Shown: piece after piece, positions 27,058 through 34,987 of the stretch
Numbering within the stretch: position 1 is the first letter of the stretch
Layout of the letters: each line of letters opens with the position of its first letter
NCBI RefSeq assembly: GCF_002930105.1
Contig: NZ_PJRN01000011.1
Span: 1-64,000, forward strand
Length of the DNA stretch: 64,000 nucleotides
Direction: 5' to 3'
Origin: Billgrantia saliphila
GTDB lineage: Bacteria; Pseudomonadota; Gammaproteobacteria; Pseudomonadales; Halomonadaceae
Translations under genes and position numbers: made by a program
Notes under the pieces: generated by a model
Told to the model about the DNA's origin: nothing
Seen by the model: only the letters and a program-made list of their open reading frames with translations
The model's database searches: none

Positions 27058-27547
27058 CAGCGACCACGACAGGCCGGCTCCCGGCGTAACCATCTATACC
27101 GACGGCGCCTGTCGCGGCAATCCGGGGCCGGGAGGCTGGGGCGCGGTGCTGGTGAGCGGCCGTCACGAAAAAACGCTCAACGGCTTCGAAGCGAATACCA
27201 CCAATAACCGTATGGAGCTGATGGCGGCCATCATGGCACTGCACACGCTCAAGCGCTCCTGTGAGGTCGAGCTTTGGACCGACTCCGAATATCTGCGGCG
27301 AGGTATCACCGAGTGGATCCATAACTGGATGAAGCGAGGCTGGAAGACGGCCAGCCGCCAGCCGGTCAAGAACGCCGAGTTGTGGCGCGAGCTGCACGAG
27401 GAGACCCAACGGCATCGCATTCACTGGCACTGGGTCAAGGGGCACAACGGCCACCCGGGCAACGAACGGGCCGACGCCCTGGCCAACGCCGCCATCGATG
27501 CACACTGGAACCGCACGCGACCATCCGCCAAGCAATCCGAGACATAG
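27050..27547 (+). CDS. rnhA: Ribonuclease HI
   Basis: A 165-residue enzyme that degrades the RNA strand of RNA-DNA hybrids. Catalytic residues are visible in [37 protein letters not shown] and the [16 protein letters not shown] block. The start is assigned to TTG at 27050 because AAGGA lies nine bases upstream and no ATG or GTG is available before the first conserved strand. This gives an 8-bp overlap with the methyltransferase gene, whose stop is at 27055-27057. dnaQ follows after 2 bp, the classic rnhA-dnaQ arrangement but here codirectional. Confidence 0.9.
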   Translation: MSDSDHDRPAPGVTIYTDGACRGNPGPGGWGAVLVSGRHEKTLNGFEANTTNNRMELMAAIMALHTLKRSCEVELWTDSEYLRRGITEWIHNWMKRGWKTASRQPVKNAELWRELHEETQRHRIHWHWVKGHNGHPGNERADALANAAIDAHWNRTRPSAKQSET

Positions 27548-27549
27548 CC

Positions 27550-28311
27550 ATGCGACAGATCGTCCTGGATACCGAGACCACCGGTATCGACCCTCGGGAA
27601 GGGCATCGCCTGATCGAGATCGGCGCCGTGGAGCTCGTCAATCGCCGACTCACCGGCCAGACCTATCACCAGTACATCAATCCCCAGCGCGAGGTGGAAG
27701 CCGAAGCCATCGCCGTGCACGGCATCACCAACGAATTCCTGCAAGACAAGCCGCCCTTCGCCGATGTCGCCGATGCCTTCTGGGACTTCATCCGTGGCGC
27801 CGAACTGGTGATCCACAACGCGGCCTTCGACGTCGGCTTCATCGACCATGAGTTCAAGCGTCTGCATGCAACTCGTGGAGAGCCCCGTCTGGGCCCGGTG
27901 GCTGAACACTGCGGCATTCTCGATACCCTGCAGCTTGCGCGTGAACGTCATCCGGGGCAGCGCAACAGCCTGGATGCGTTGTGCAAGCGTTACGAGATCG
28001 ACAACGGGCGTCGTGTGCTCCACGGCGCACTGCTCGATGCCGAGATCCTCGCCGACGTCTATTTGGCAATGACTGGCGGCCAGACGGCGCTGATTCTGGA
28101 TGCCGAGGAGAGCCGAGGGAGCGAGGCTATGGCCAGCGGACTCTCGATTCGACGCATGTCTTTGCCGGCGGGAAGCCTGCGTGTGCTGCAGCCCGACGAT
28201 GCGGAACGGGCGGCCCACCTCGCCAAGCTGGAGCAGATACGCCAGGCGGCAGGCACCTGTCAGTGGGATGTGCTGGGCATGGTCGAAGGTCCGCTGGAAG
28301 AGGCGCACTAA
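27550..28311 (+). CDS. dnaQ: DNA polymerase III epsilon subunit (3'-5' proofreading exonuclease)
   Basis: A 253-residue DEDDh exonuclease. Exo I is LDTETTGIDP, Exo II is VIHNAAFDVGFID, and Exo III carries HGALLDAEILADVYLAM. The C-terminal tail contains the region that binds the polymerase alpha subunit in homologues. It corrects replication errors in the Pol III core. The stop codon overlaps the nudC start by one base (TAATG at 28309-28313). Confidence 0.93.
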   Translation: MRQIVLDTETTGIDPREGHRLIEIGAVELVNRRLTGQTYHQYINPQREVEAEAIAVHGITNEFLQDKPPFADVADAFWDFIRGAELVIHNAAFDVGFIDHEFKRLHATRGEPRLGPVAEHCGILDTLQLARERHPGQRNSLDALCKRYEIDNGRRVLHGALLDAEILADVYLAMTGGQTALILDAEESRGSEAMASGLSIRRMSLPAGSLRVLQPDDAERAAHLAKLEQIRQAAGTCQWDVLGMVEGPLEEAH

Positions 28312-29087
28312 TGCTGCGCCGCGAACTGCCCCATAATGCCACGGCGGGGCGCCTGATTCGCCTGGCTGCGGGGCGGATCGCACCGGCCTCCGATGGTACC
28401 CCCCTGCAGGCAGCGCAGGTCTGGCCGAAAGGTGCTCAACCGCTGGGATACTGGCACGACGAGCCGGTTGCGCTGGCGATCGAGGAGCAGGGCGGCCAGG
28501 ATTGGCCGGATGGCCGACATTGGCTGGCCCAACTGCCGGAGTCCTGGTTTCCGCTGATCGCCACCGCGCTGCAGGTGGCCGCGTGGCTGCGCGACCATCG
28601 CTACTGTGGACGCTGCGGCGCGCCTGCCGCCAAGCTAGACGTTGAGTTCGCCATGCATTGTGAACGCTGCGGCCATCGCAACTATCCGCGCATCTCGCCT
28701 TGCATCATCACCTTGGTCACCCATGGCAATGCGATGCTGCTGGCACGCAGCCCCCGCTTTCCACCGGGGCGCTATTCGACGCTGGCGGGCTTCATCGAGC
28801 CGGGCGAATCCGCCGAGGATGCCGTGCGTCGAGAGATTTACGAGGAAGTCGGGGTGACGGTAGGGCGGGTACGTTACTTCCGCAGCCAAGCCTGGCCCTT
28901 TCCCCACGCCTTGATGCTGGGCTTCTTTGCCGAAGCCGCCAGTAGGCACATCCGCATCGATGGCGTCGAGATCGCCGATGCTGCCTGGTTCCTGCCCGGC
29001 AGACTGCCCCAGCTGCCGCCGCTCTATTCGATCTCCCGTGCGCTGATCGAGACGCACCTCGCCGATGTGGCCAGTGGCATTCGTTAG
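28311..29087 (+). CDS. nudC: NAD+ diphosphatase / RNA decapping Nudix hydrolase
   Basis: A 258-residue Nudix enzyme. A zinc ribbon (CGRCGAPAAKL then CERCGHRNYPR) is followed by the Nudix box GFIEPGESAEDAVRREIYEE, here seen as GFIEPG with REIYEEVG, and by the NudC-specific SQAWPFPHALMLGF motif. NudC cleaves NAD(H) and removes NAD caps from RNA. It is the last gene of the methyltransferase-rnhA-dnaQ-nudC run and is followed by a strong terminator. Confidence 0.92.
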   Translation: MLRRELPHNATAGRLIRLAAGRIAPASDGTPLQAAQVWPKGAQPLGYWHDEPVALAIEEQGGQDWPDGRHWLAQLPESWFPLIATALQVAAWLRDHRYCGRCGAPAAKLDVEFAMHCERCGHRNYPRISPCIITLVTHGNAMLLARSPRFPPGRYSTLAGFIEPGESAEDAVRREIYEEVGVTVGRVRYFRSQAWPFPHALMLGFFAEAASRHIRIDGVEIADAAWFLPGRLPQLPPLYSISRALIETHLADVASGIR

Positions 29088-29101
29088 GTCATGCAGGCAT
29101 G

Positions 29102-29136
29102 CGAACGGGCCGCCTCAAGGGCGGCCCGTTCGTTTT
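29102..29136 (+). terminator. Rho-independent terminator after nudC
   Basis: A perfect 13-bp stem CGAACGGGCCGCC / GGCGGCCCGTTCG (29102-29114 with 29120-29132), five-base loop, followed by TTTT. It separates nudC from the convergent SCP2 gene and may act in both directions. Confidence 0.85.
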
Positions 29137-29152
29137 CGTCGATGCGATCCCG

Positions 29153-29464
29153 TTACCGGTTGGGGAACAGGCTCGTCAACTTGGTCGCCAGCATCACATT
29201 GCCCGTCGCCTTGAGCTTGCCGGTCATGAAAGCCGTCATGCCGTTGATCTCACCATTCATGATGCCCTTGAGCGTATCGCTGCTCATGGATAACGATACC
29301 GACGGATCGTCGTGCTCGCCTTCCCCGATCGACAGGGTGCCGTCCTTCACTACCAGATAGAGGCTGCCGTCGTCGCTGAAGTGAAACTGGAAGACATCAT
29401 CCATGCCTTGGGCGGCATGGGGATCGAAGCGATCCTGCAGCTTGTCGAAAGTCGAGGTGGACAT
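29153..29464 (-). CDS. SCP2 sterol-binding domain protein
   Basis: A 103-residue stand-alone SCP2 domain with the usual FQFHFSDDGSLYLVV and C-terminal MTGKLKATGNVMLATKL motif. Such proteins bind lipids or acyl chains in a hydrophobic pocket. A link to acyl-CoA handling is plausible but not shown. It is monocistronic, divergent from sohB, with an AT-rich 158-bp gap between them. Confidence 0.85.
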   Translation of the reverse strand: MSTSTFDKLQDRFDPHAAQGMDDVFQFHFSDDGSLYLVVKDGTLSIGEGEHDDPSVSLSMSSDTLKGIMNGEINGMTAFMTGKLKATGNVMLATKLTSLFPNR

Positions 29465-29622
29465 CGGGGTATTCCTTTCTTGGTGATTCAGGGCTTGAGG
29501 AGCTACGGCTCAGAGCTTTTCGTCAGAGAGTATTTCAAACGATTGTTTCAATCAAGCCCATTGTCACTGCCGCCGCGCAAGGTCAGGATTGAACCATCAA
29601 CCAGAGCAAGCGGAGTGACAAT

Positions 29623-30663
29623 GTGAACGAATGGCTGATGGACCTGGGGCGCTTTACGGCGCAACTGACGATTCTCACTCTCTTGGTCGTGGCGGCCGTC
29701 GCCTTGATAGCGCGAGCCAGGAGCGAGTCGGGAGAGCGGCTGCGTCTAAGAGTCGACGAGCTGAATCGCCAGCGCGAATACCGGCGCCGGCGCCTGGCGC
29801 TGGCCGCCACCGAGCCCAGTGCGCGAAAGCGATTGGTCAAAGCGTTCCGCCGCGACGACAAGCGCCTCACCCGCTCCGCTCGCAAGCCGCCGGAAGAAAG
29901 TCGCGCTACGGTCTGGGTGCTGGATTTCCGGGGCGATATCAAGGCCACCGGGGTGGGACGCCTGGCCGAGGAGATCTCTGCCGTGATCGCGGCAGCGGGA
30001 GAGGGCGATGAAGTGATGATTCGCCTCGAGTCCGCCGGTGGCCTGGTACACGCCTATGGCTTGGGTGCCGCCCAGGTCGATCGGCTACGCGAGGCCGGCT
30101 TGAGTGTCACCGTCTGCGTCGACAAAGTCGCCGCGAGCGGCGGCTATTTGATGGCCTGCGCCGCCGATCGCCTGCGTGCCGCGCCGTTTGCCGTGTTGGG
30201 ATCTATCGGCGTGGTAGCTCAGCTACCCAATGTGCACCGCCTGCTCAAGCGCCACGATATCGATGTCGAACTACTTACCGCCGGTGAGTACAAACGCACC
30301 CTGACCGTCTTCGGCGAGAACACCGAGGAGGGACGCGAGAAATTCCAATCCGACCTGGAACACATTCATGAGTTGTTCAAGCGGCACGTGGCAACGCGTC
30401 GCCCAACCCTGGATATCGAGGCGGTAGCCACCGGGGAGGTCTGGTACGGCCAGGATGCCATGGAAAAGCGCCTGATCGACGAGCTGGGTACCAGCGAGGC
30501 TTACTTGATGTCACGCATGGAGCAGGCCCGAGTGGTGAGTGTACGCCTCGAAGCCCGCCAGTCGTTGGGGGATCGCTTCGGCAAGACCATCGGCAGAGGA
30601 GTCGAGAACGGCATAACACGCCTTCTCGAGAGGCTCGATGCAGGTCGCTGGGAGAAGCGGTGA
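29623..30663 (+). CDS. sohB: Inner membrane protease SohB (S49 family)
   Basis: A 346-residue membrane-anchored serine peptidase. One N-terminal transmembrane helix (LTILTLLVVAAVALIA) is followed by a basic linker and the S49 domain. The nucleophile is the serine of DKVAASGGYLMACAADRL, and the general-base lysine is in GEYKRTLTVFGEN. The start is GTG at 29623 with GGAG seven bases upstream. SohB homologues take part in envelope protein quality control. It converges on the ArsR gene with only 21 bp between stops. Confidence 0.9.
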   Translation: MNEWLMDLGRFTAQLTILTLLVVAAVALIARARSESGERLRLRVDELNRQREYRRRRLALAATEPSARKRLVKAFRRDDKRLTRSARKPPEESRATVWVLDFRGDIKATGVGRLAEEISAVIAAAGEGDEVMIRLESAGGLVHAYGLGAAQVDRLREAGLSVTVCVDKVAASGGYLMACAADRLRAAPFAVLGSIGVVAQLPNVHRLLKRHDIDVELLTAGEYKRTLTVFGENTEEGREKFQSDLEHIHELFKRHVATRRPTLDIEAVATGEVWYGQDAMEKRLIDELGTSEAYLMSRMEQARVVSVRLEARQSLGDRFGKTIGRGVENGITRLLERLDAGRWEKR

Positions 30664-30684
30664 ACGAGCGCCCGCGGCGATCCT

Positions 30685-31005
30685 TCACGCTTCCTGCAGC
30701 TGCACCAGCGCCTCGATCATTTGACGCGCCTGCTTTCCCTGCAGAGAGTAGTAAATGGTCTGCGATGCTCGTCGGGTCGAGACCAGGCCCTCGCGTCTCA
30801 GAATCGCCAAGTGCTGCGACAATGCAGACTGGCTCAGCGAAAGCCGCTGGTTGAGTTCGGTGACCGATAGCTCGCTGTCATCCAGCAAACACAGGATACG
30901 CAGCCGGTTGTCATTGGCCAAGGCCTTCAGTAGGGCAGTGGATTGGTCGATAGCCGGCGTGCCGGCCTGCAGGAGACGGGTTGCAGCGCTTTGCGAGGTG
31001 CTCAT
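30685..31005 (-). CDS. ArsR/SmtB-type winged-helix transcriptional regulator
   Basis: A 106-residue repressor-type protein. The helix-turn-helix is in LSVTELNQRLSLSQSALSQH, followed by the wing (LVSTRRASQTIYYSL). The canonical metal site of alpha-3 (ELCVCDL) is ELSVTEL here, with no cysteines, so arsenic or zinc sensing through that site is unlikely. The start at 31005 has GGGGAG upstream; a longer frame reaches 31113. It is divergent from prpE across a 370-bp region containing two inverted repeats, so prpE or itself may be the target. Confidence 0.85.
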   Translation of the reverse strand: MSTSQSAATRLLQAGTPAIDQSTALLKALANDNRLRILCLLDDSELSVTELNQRLSLSQSALSQHLAILRREGLVSTRRASQTIYYSLQGKQARQMIEALVQLQEA

Positions 31006-31375
31006 GACGATGATCTCCCCGTGTTGCTCTCCGGCCGCTGTCACGGCTCGGTGGCGGCTTCGGCGGCTACCTCGTTTCATGATCGCGCGAGTCGAACGAG
31101 ACGTCGCGGACAATGCGATTCGGCAGAGCCTGATTGTGTTATGGCTTTACTGATTTAGTCATCATTGATAGTGACCTCGCGACTGTCAAACGAAGAATCA
31201 ACCGAAAGCAATGAATGTACGCGGCTTAATAGGACAAGTTGTCGACAACAATTCTCTTTTCACTTAGGAAAGGTGCCGTTTTCGCGTCCTTTAGCCGATG
31301 GTATGAGAGAAAAACCTGTCGTTTTCTCTACAGTGTCAACAATTATGCCTCTCCTTGCTGTCGGACAAGACGCTC
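31006..31375. promoter_or_regulatory. ArsR-type gene / prpE divergent intergenic region with two inverted repeats
   Basis: This 370-bp stretch holds no convincing gene. It contains a perfect 12-bp palindrome GTTGTCGACAAC (31238-31249) and a perfect inverted repeat AGAGAAAA-N8-TTTTCTCT (31306-31313 with 31322-31329), the latter ending 46 bp before the prpE ATG. The first could bind the ArsR-type regulator; the second could be an operator or an RNA hairpin in the prpE leader. Function is inferred. Confidence 0.4.
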
Positions 31376-33286
31376 ATGACAACCTACAAGACCGAATTCC
31401 AACGCTCCATCGACCAGCCGGAATCCTTCTGGGCCGAACAGGCCCAACGGATCCCCTGGTTCACTCCCCCTCGGCAGATTCTCGAGTATGACGAACAGGG
31501 TCACGCGCGCTGGTATGTCGATGGCGAGTTGAATATCTGTCACGCGGCGCTGGATCACCACGTCGAGCAGGGTCGAGGCGACCAGCCGGCCATCTACTGG
31601 GATTCCCCCGTGACCGGCAGCCGACGCACATTGACCTACCGCGAACTTCGCGACCAGGTGGCGCAATTCGCCGGTGCGCTCAAGGGGCTCGGCGTGGCCA
31701 AGGGCGACCGGGTCGTCATCTACATGCCGATGGTACCGGAGGCCCTTGTCGCCATGTATGCCTGCGCCCGCCTGGGGGCAGTGCACTCGGTGGTCTTCGG
31801 CGGCTTCGCCCCGCATGAACTGGCGGTTCGCATCGACGATGCCCAGCCCAAGGTGGTCGTGGCGGCCTCCTGTGGGGTAGAGGTCGACCGCGTCATACCT
31901 TACAAGCCGAACATCGATGCAGCGATCGAGCAAAGCGCACACAAGCCTGACGCCTGTATTTACTTGCAGCGCGAGGGGCAGGCAGTCGAGCTCGGCGAAC
32001 GCGATCATGACTGGCGGGCCCTGGCGTCGCGAGCCGAGCCGGCCGACTGCGTGGCGGTGAAGGGCAGCGATCCGCTTTACGTGCTCTATACGTCGGGCAC
32101 GACCGGCAAGCCCAAGGGCGTCGTTCGTGATACCGGTGGCTACGCGGTGGCGCTGCACTATTCAATGGAGGCGATCTACGACGTGGCGCCGGGCGACGTC
32201 TTCTTTTCCGCTTCCGATGTCGGCTGGGTAGTCGGGCATTCCTATATCGTCTACGCTCCGCTGCTGCGCGGCTGCACCACCGTGGTTTACGAGGGCAAGC
32301 CGGTCAGAACGCCGGATGCCGGTGCCTTCTGGCGTTTGGTCAGCCAGTATCGGGTCAAGAGCTTCTTTACCGCGCCGACGGCCTTCCGTGCAATCAAGAA
32401 GGAAGACCCTGACGGCAAATTGCTTCAGCAGTACGACATCTCATGCCTTAAGGCGCTGTTCCTGGCCGGTGAGCGGCTCGATCCGCCGACTTTCCACTGG
32501 CTCGACGACTTGCTCGAGGTGCCGGTAATCGATCACTGGTGGCAGACCGAGACCGGCTGGCCGATCGCCGCCAACCTGCAAGGGTTGGAACCGATGCCAA
32601 CCAAGGCCGGCAGCGCCACGGTCCCGGTTCCCGGCTTCAACGTGCAGGTTCTCGACCGTGAAGGCCAGACCGCCAAGCCGATGGAGCAGGGCAGCGTGGT
32701 GATCCAGCAGCCGATGCCGCCCGGCTGCCTGGTGGGCATCTGGGGCGACCCACAGCGCTTCCACAGCGCTTACATGGCGGCGTTTCCGGGTTACTACCTG
32801 ACCGGGGACGGCGGCTACTTCGATGAGGAGGGATACCTTTTCGTCATGGGCCGCACCGACGACGTCATCAATATCGCCGGCCATCGCCTCTCCACGGGAG
32901 AAATGGAGGAGGTGGTCGGCGCCCATCCGGCCGTTGCCGAGTGCGCGGTGATTGGTATTCACGATGCGCTCAAGGGACAGGTTCCGGTCGGGTTAGTGAT
33001 CCCCAAGGATGGCTTCGATGGCGATGAGGTGGCACTCGAGGAGGCGTTGATCGCTCTGGTGCGCGACAGGATCGGCCCGTTCGCCTGCTTCAAGCAGGTG
33101 TTGGTGGTAAACCGCCTGCCCAAGACCCGTTCCGGCAAGATCCTGCGCAAGCTGCTGCGCAACATTGCGGATGGCAAGGAGTATGGCATCCCCTCAACCA
33201 TCGATGATCCGGCCAGCCTGCAGGACGTCCACGACGCCATGATCCAGCGTGACGTGGGCGCAGCGCACGAGGCGCGACAGGTCTGA
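31376..33286 (+). CDS. prpE: Propionyl-CoA synthetase
   Basis: A 636-residue AMP-forming acyl-CoA synthetase of the Acs/PrpE type, activating propionate (possibly acetate) via the acyl-adenylate. Motifs include YTSGTTGKPKG, WWQTETGWPIA, YYLTGDGGYFDEEGY and the C-terminal lysine loop PKTRSGKILRK, which is the usual site of regulatory lysine acylation. No methylcitrate-cycle genes are adjacent. The ATG at 31376 has a poor ribosome binding site, and an in-frame TTG at 31355 is possible. The enzyme is a plausible target of the acetyltransferase encoded at 48043. Confidence 0.9.
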   Translation: MTTYKTEFQRSIDQPESFWAEQAQRIPWFTPPRQILEYDEQGHARWYVDGELNICHAALDHHVEQGRGDQPAIYWDSPVTGSRRTLTYRELRDQVAQFAGALKGLGVAKGDRVVIYMPMVPEALVAMYACARLGAVHSVVFGGFAPHELAVRIDDAQPKVVVAASCGVEVDRVIPYKPNIDAAIEQSAHKPDACIYLQREGQAVELGERDHDWRALASRAEPADCVAVKGSDPLYVLYTSGTTGKPKGVVRDTGGYAVALHYSMEAIYDVAPGDVFFSASDVGWVVGHSYIVYAPLLRGCTTVVYEGKPVRTPDAGAFWRLVSQYRVKSFFTAPTAFRAIKKEDPDGKLLQQYDISCLKALFLAGERLDPPTFHWLDDLLEVPVIDHWWQTETGWPIAANLQGLEPMPTKAGSATVPVPGFNVQVLDREGQTAKPMEQGSVVIQQPMPPGCLVGIWGDPQRFHSAYMAAFPGYYLTGDGGYFDEEGYLFVMGRTDDVINIAGHRLSTGEMEEVVGAHPAVAECAVIGIHDALKGQVPVGLVIPKDGFDGDEVALEEALIALVRDRIGPFACFKQVLVVNRLPKTRSGKILRKLLRNIADGKEYGIPSTIDDPASLQDVHDAMIQRDVGAAHEARQV

Positions 33287-33296
33287 GGCCTGCCGC

Positions 33297-33340
33297 CCGA
33301 AACGATGGCGCCGCCCGAAGAGCGGCGTTCATCGTTTCGG
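33297..33340 (+). terminator. Hairpin downstream of prpE, probable terminator
   Basis: CCGAAACGATG (33297-33307) pairs perfectly with CATCGTTTCGG (33330-33340), with further pairing inside (GCGCCGC/GCGGCGTT). No T-run follows, so Rho-independent termination is uncertain, but the position just after the prpE stop fits 3'-end formation. Confidence 0.5.
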
Positions 33341-33367
33341 CCCCGCCCATCTGGCTATGGTTGATGG

Positions 33368-33397
33368 TTGGCCCAGGCGCGGTACAGCACGTATAAT
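33368..33397 (+). promoter_or_regulatory. Sigma-70 promoter of yhhQ
   Basis: A consensus -10 TATAAT (33392-33397) is preceded, 18 bp upstream, by TTGGCC (33368-33373) as the -35. A transcript starting near 33404 would carry a leader of about 85 nt containing the riboswitch-like element at 33434-33488. Confidence 0.6.
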
Positions 33398-33433
33398 GCC
33401 CGCCGCATTTCGGGCGCCCTGCACCCCGGGCTC

Positions 33434-33488
33434 ATCGAGGGTTCCCTCACCCCTCTCACCGGCCTAGGCCGAGCAAAAAGGATTCGAC
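33434..33488 (+). promoter_or_regulatory. preQ1-I-like riboswitch candidate in the yhhQ leader
   Basis: The leader has GAGGGTTCCCTCACCCCTC (33437-33455), which matches the preQ1-I layout: stem strands GAGG and CCTC around a loop containing GGTTC and CACC. An A-rich tail with the Shine-Dalgarno site (CAAAAAGGA, 33474-33482) follows, and TCC of the loop (33443-33445) can pair with GGA of the tail to form the second, pseudoknot helix that would hide the ribosome binding site. Unlike the compact classic form, a 12-bp palindrome CGGCCTAGGCCG (33460-33471) is inserted between stem and tail. The downstream gene is the queuosine-precursor transporter yhhQ, a known preQ1 riboswitch target. Recognition is by eye only. 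Confidence 0.5.
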
Positions 33489-34160
33489 ATGTTCGTACTC
33501 ACCGAGACGCAGCAGCGACGCTGCCTTGCCCTGCTGGTCGCCTTCCACATCTTCGTGATCGCCGCCAGCAATTATCTGGTTCAGCTGCCTTTCACCCTGT
33601 TCGGTTTCCATACCACCTGGGGCGCGTTCAGCTTTCCCTTCATTTTCCTGGCCACCGACCTCACCGTCAGGCTCTTCGGCAAGGAGCCGGCACGCGCCAT
33701 TATCATGCGCGTCATGTGGCCGGCGCTGCTGATCTCCTATGTCGTCTCGGTCACGTTTCCTCGCGGCAGCTTTGCCGGTCTGGAGGCGTTGGGCGAATGG
33801 AACCTGTTCGTCGCCCGCATCGCGCTGGCTAGCTTCATGGCCTACGTGCTCGGACAGTTGCTCGACGTCCAGGTCTTCGATCGTCTGCGCCGGCTGAAGG
33901 CGTGGTGGATAGCGCCTGCCGTTTCGACCGTACTGGGCAACCTGGCCGACACGGCGGCCTTCTTTGCCATGGCGTTCCACCGCAGCCCCGATCCCTTTAT
34001 GGCGACCCATTGGGTGGAGATTGCCGCGGTGGATTACGTCATCAAGCTCGGCATCAGCCTGCTATTCTTCCTGCCGCTGTACGGCATACTGCTGACATGG
34101 CTGAGTCGCCGTATGGTGGCACTGACCGGACAGCAGGACCTGGCACCTCAGCGCCCCTGA
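33489..34160 (+). CDS. yhhQ: Queuosine precursor transporter YhhQ
   Basis: A 223-residue inner-membrane protein of the VUT/COG1738 family with about six transmembrane segments. Family landmarks include SNYLVQLPFTLFGF, FPFIFLATDLTVRLFGK and the C-terminal AVDYVIKLGISLLFFLPLYG. E. coli YhhQ imports 7-cyano- and 7-aminomethyl-7-deazaguanine for tRNA queuosine. A strong promoter and a preQ1-like leader precede it. The ATG is six bases after AAGGA. Confidence 0.9.
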   Translation: MFVLTETQQRRCLALLVAFHIFVIAASNYLVQLPFTLFGFHTTWGAFSFPFIFLATDLTVRLFGKEPARAIIMRVMWPALLISYVVSVTFPRGSFAGLEALGEWNLFVARIALASFMAYVLGQLLDVQVFDRLRRLKAWWIAPAVSTVLGNLADTAAFFAMAFHRSPDPFMATHWVEIAAVDYVIKLGISLLFFLPLYGILLTWLSRRMVALTGQQDLAPQRP

Positions 34161-34184
34161 CCGACCCATGAGAGCGGAGATGAG

Positions 34185-34967
34185 ATGAGCGTCGAACTCA
34201 ACTATCAGGATACGGGTGGCGAAGGCACGCCACTGTTCGTGATTCACGGCCTGCTGGGCAGCGCCGACAACTGGCGTTCCCATGTTAAACAGTGGCAAGC
34301 TCATCATCGCGTAGTGGCCGTGGATCTTCGCAACCATGGCCGTTCGCCGCATGCCGAGGGCATGGGCTACAGCGAAATGGCGCAGGATCTGTTGTCATTG
34401 ATGGATCGGCTGGGCATCGAGCGTACCCATCTGTTGGGACATTCGATGGGCGGCAAGGTCGCGATCAGTGTCGCACGCCTGGCGCCCGAGCGAGTAGCCT
34501 CGTTGATCGTGGCCGATATCGCGCCACAGGCCTACGGGCATGGGCACGATGCGGTCTTCGCCGGTTTGCGTCGGGTCGAGGAAGGGAGCCCTACCAATCG
34601 TCGTGAAGCGGATGAGCTACTGGCCGAGCACGTCGACGAACGCGCCACGCGGCTGTTTCTCGCGACCAATCTGGTGCGAGGCGATGACGGTGTCTTGAGG
34701 TTGCGTATCGGGCTGGGCCAAATCGAGCGCGACTACGACTCGATCATGCAGGAGCCGGCCGGAGAGGGCGCTTACGAAGGCCCCACGCTCGTGCTGCGCG
34801 GCGGGTTCTCGCCCTATGTACCGGACGAAGCGTTGCCGGCACTGCGCGACGTGCTGCCGAAAGCGCAACTCGTGACACTAGAGCAGGCCGGTCACTGGTT
34901 GCACGCCGAGCAGCCCGAAGCCTTCCAGACGGCAGTCAACGACTTCCTGGCATCGCTCGCTTCCTGA
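34185..34967 (+). CDS. ybfF: Alpha/beta hydrolase, YbfF-like esterase
   Basis: A 260-residue hydrolase. The nucleophile elbow GHSMGGK, the oxyanion region VIHGLLGSADNW, the aspartate strand, and the C-terminal histidine in QAGHWLHAEQP are all present. E. coli YbfF hydrolyses acyl-CoA and palmitoyl esters in vitro; the physiological substrate is uncertain. It lies 24 bp after yhhQ and may be cotranscribed. A hairpin overlaps its stop codon. Confidence 0.85.
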   Translation: MSVELNYQDTGGEGTPLFVIHGLLGSADNWRSHVKQWQAHHRVVAVDLRNHGRSPHAEGMGYSEMAQDLLSLMDRLGIERTHLLGHSMGGKVAISVARLAPERVASLIVADIAPQAYGHGHDAVFAGLRRVEEGSPTNRREADELLAEHVDERATRLFLATNLVRGDDGVLRLRIGLGQIERDYDSIMQEPAGEGAYEGPTLVLRGGFSPYVPDEALPALRDVLPKAQLVTLEQAGHWLHAEQPEAFQTAVNDFLASLAS

Positions 34968-34975
34968 AGCGAGCG
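34954..34975. terminator. Hairpin overlapping the ybfF stop codon
   Basis: A perfect 9-bp stem CGCTCGCTT / AAGCGAGCG (34954-34962 with 34967-34975), loop CCTG, spans the end of ybfF. It lies between two convergent genes, so it could end transcripts from both sides, although no T-run is present. Confidence 0.5.
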
Positions 34976-34987
34976 AGCCCCCCGCGA

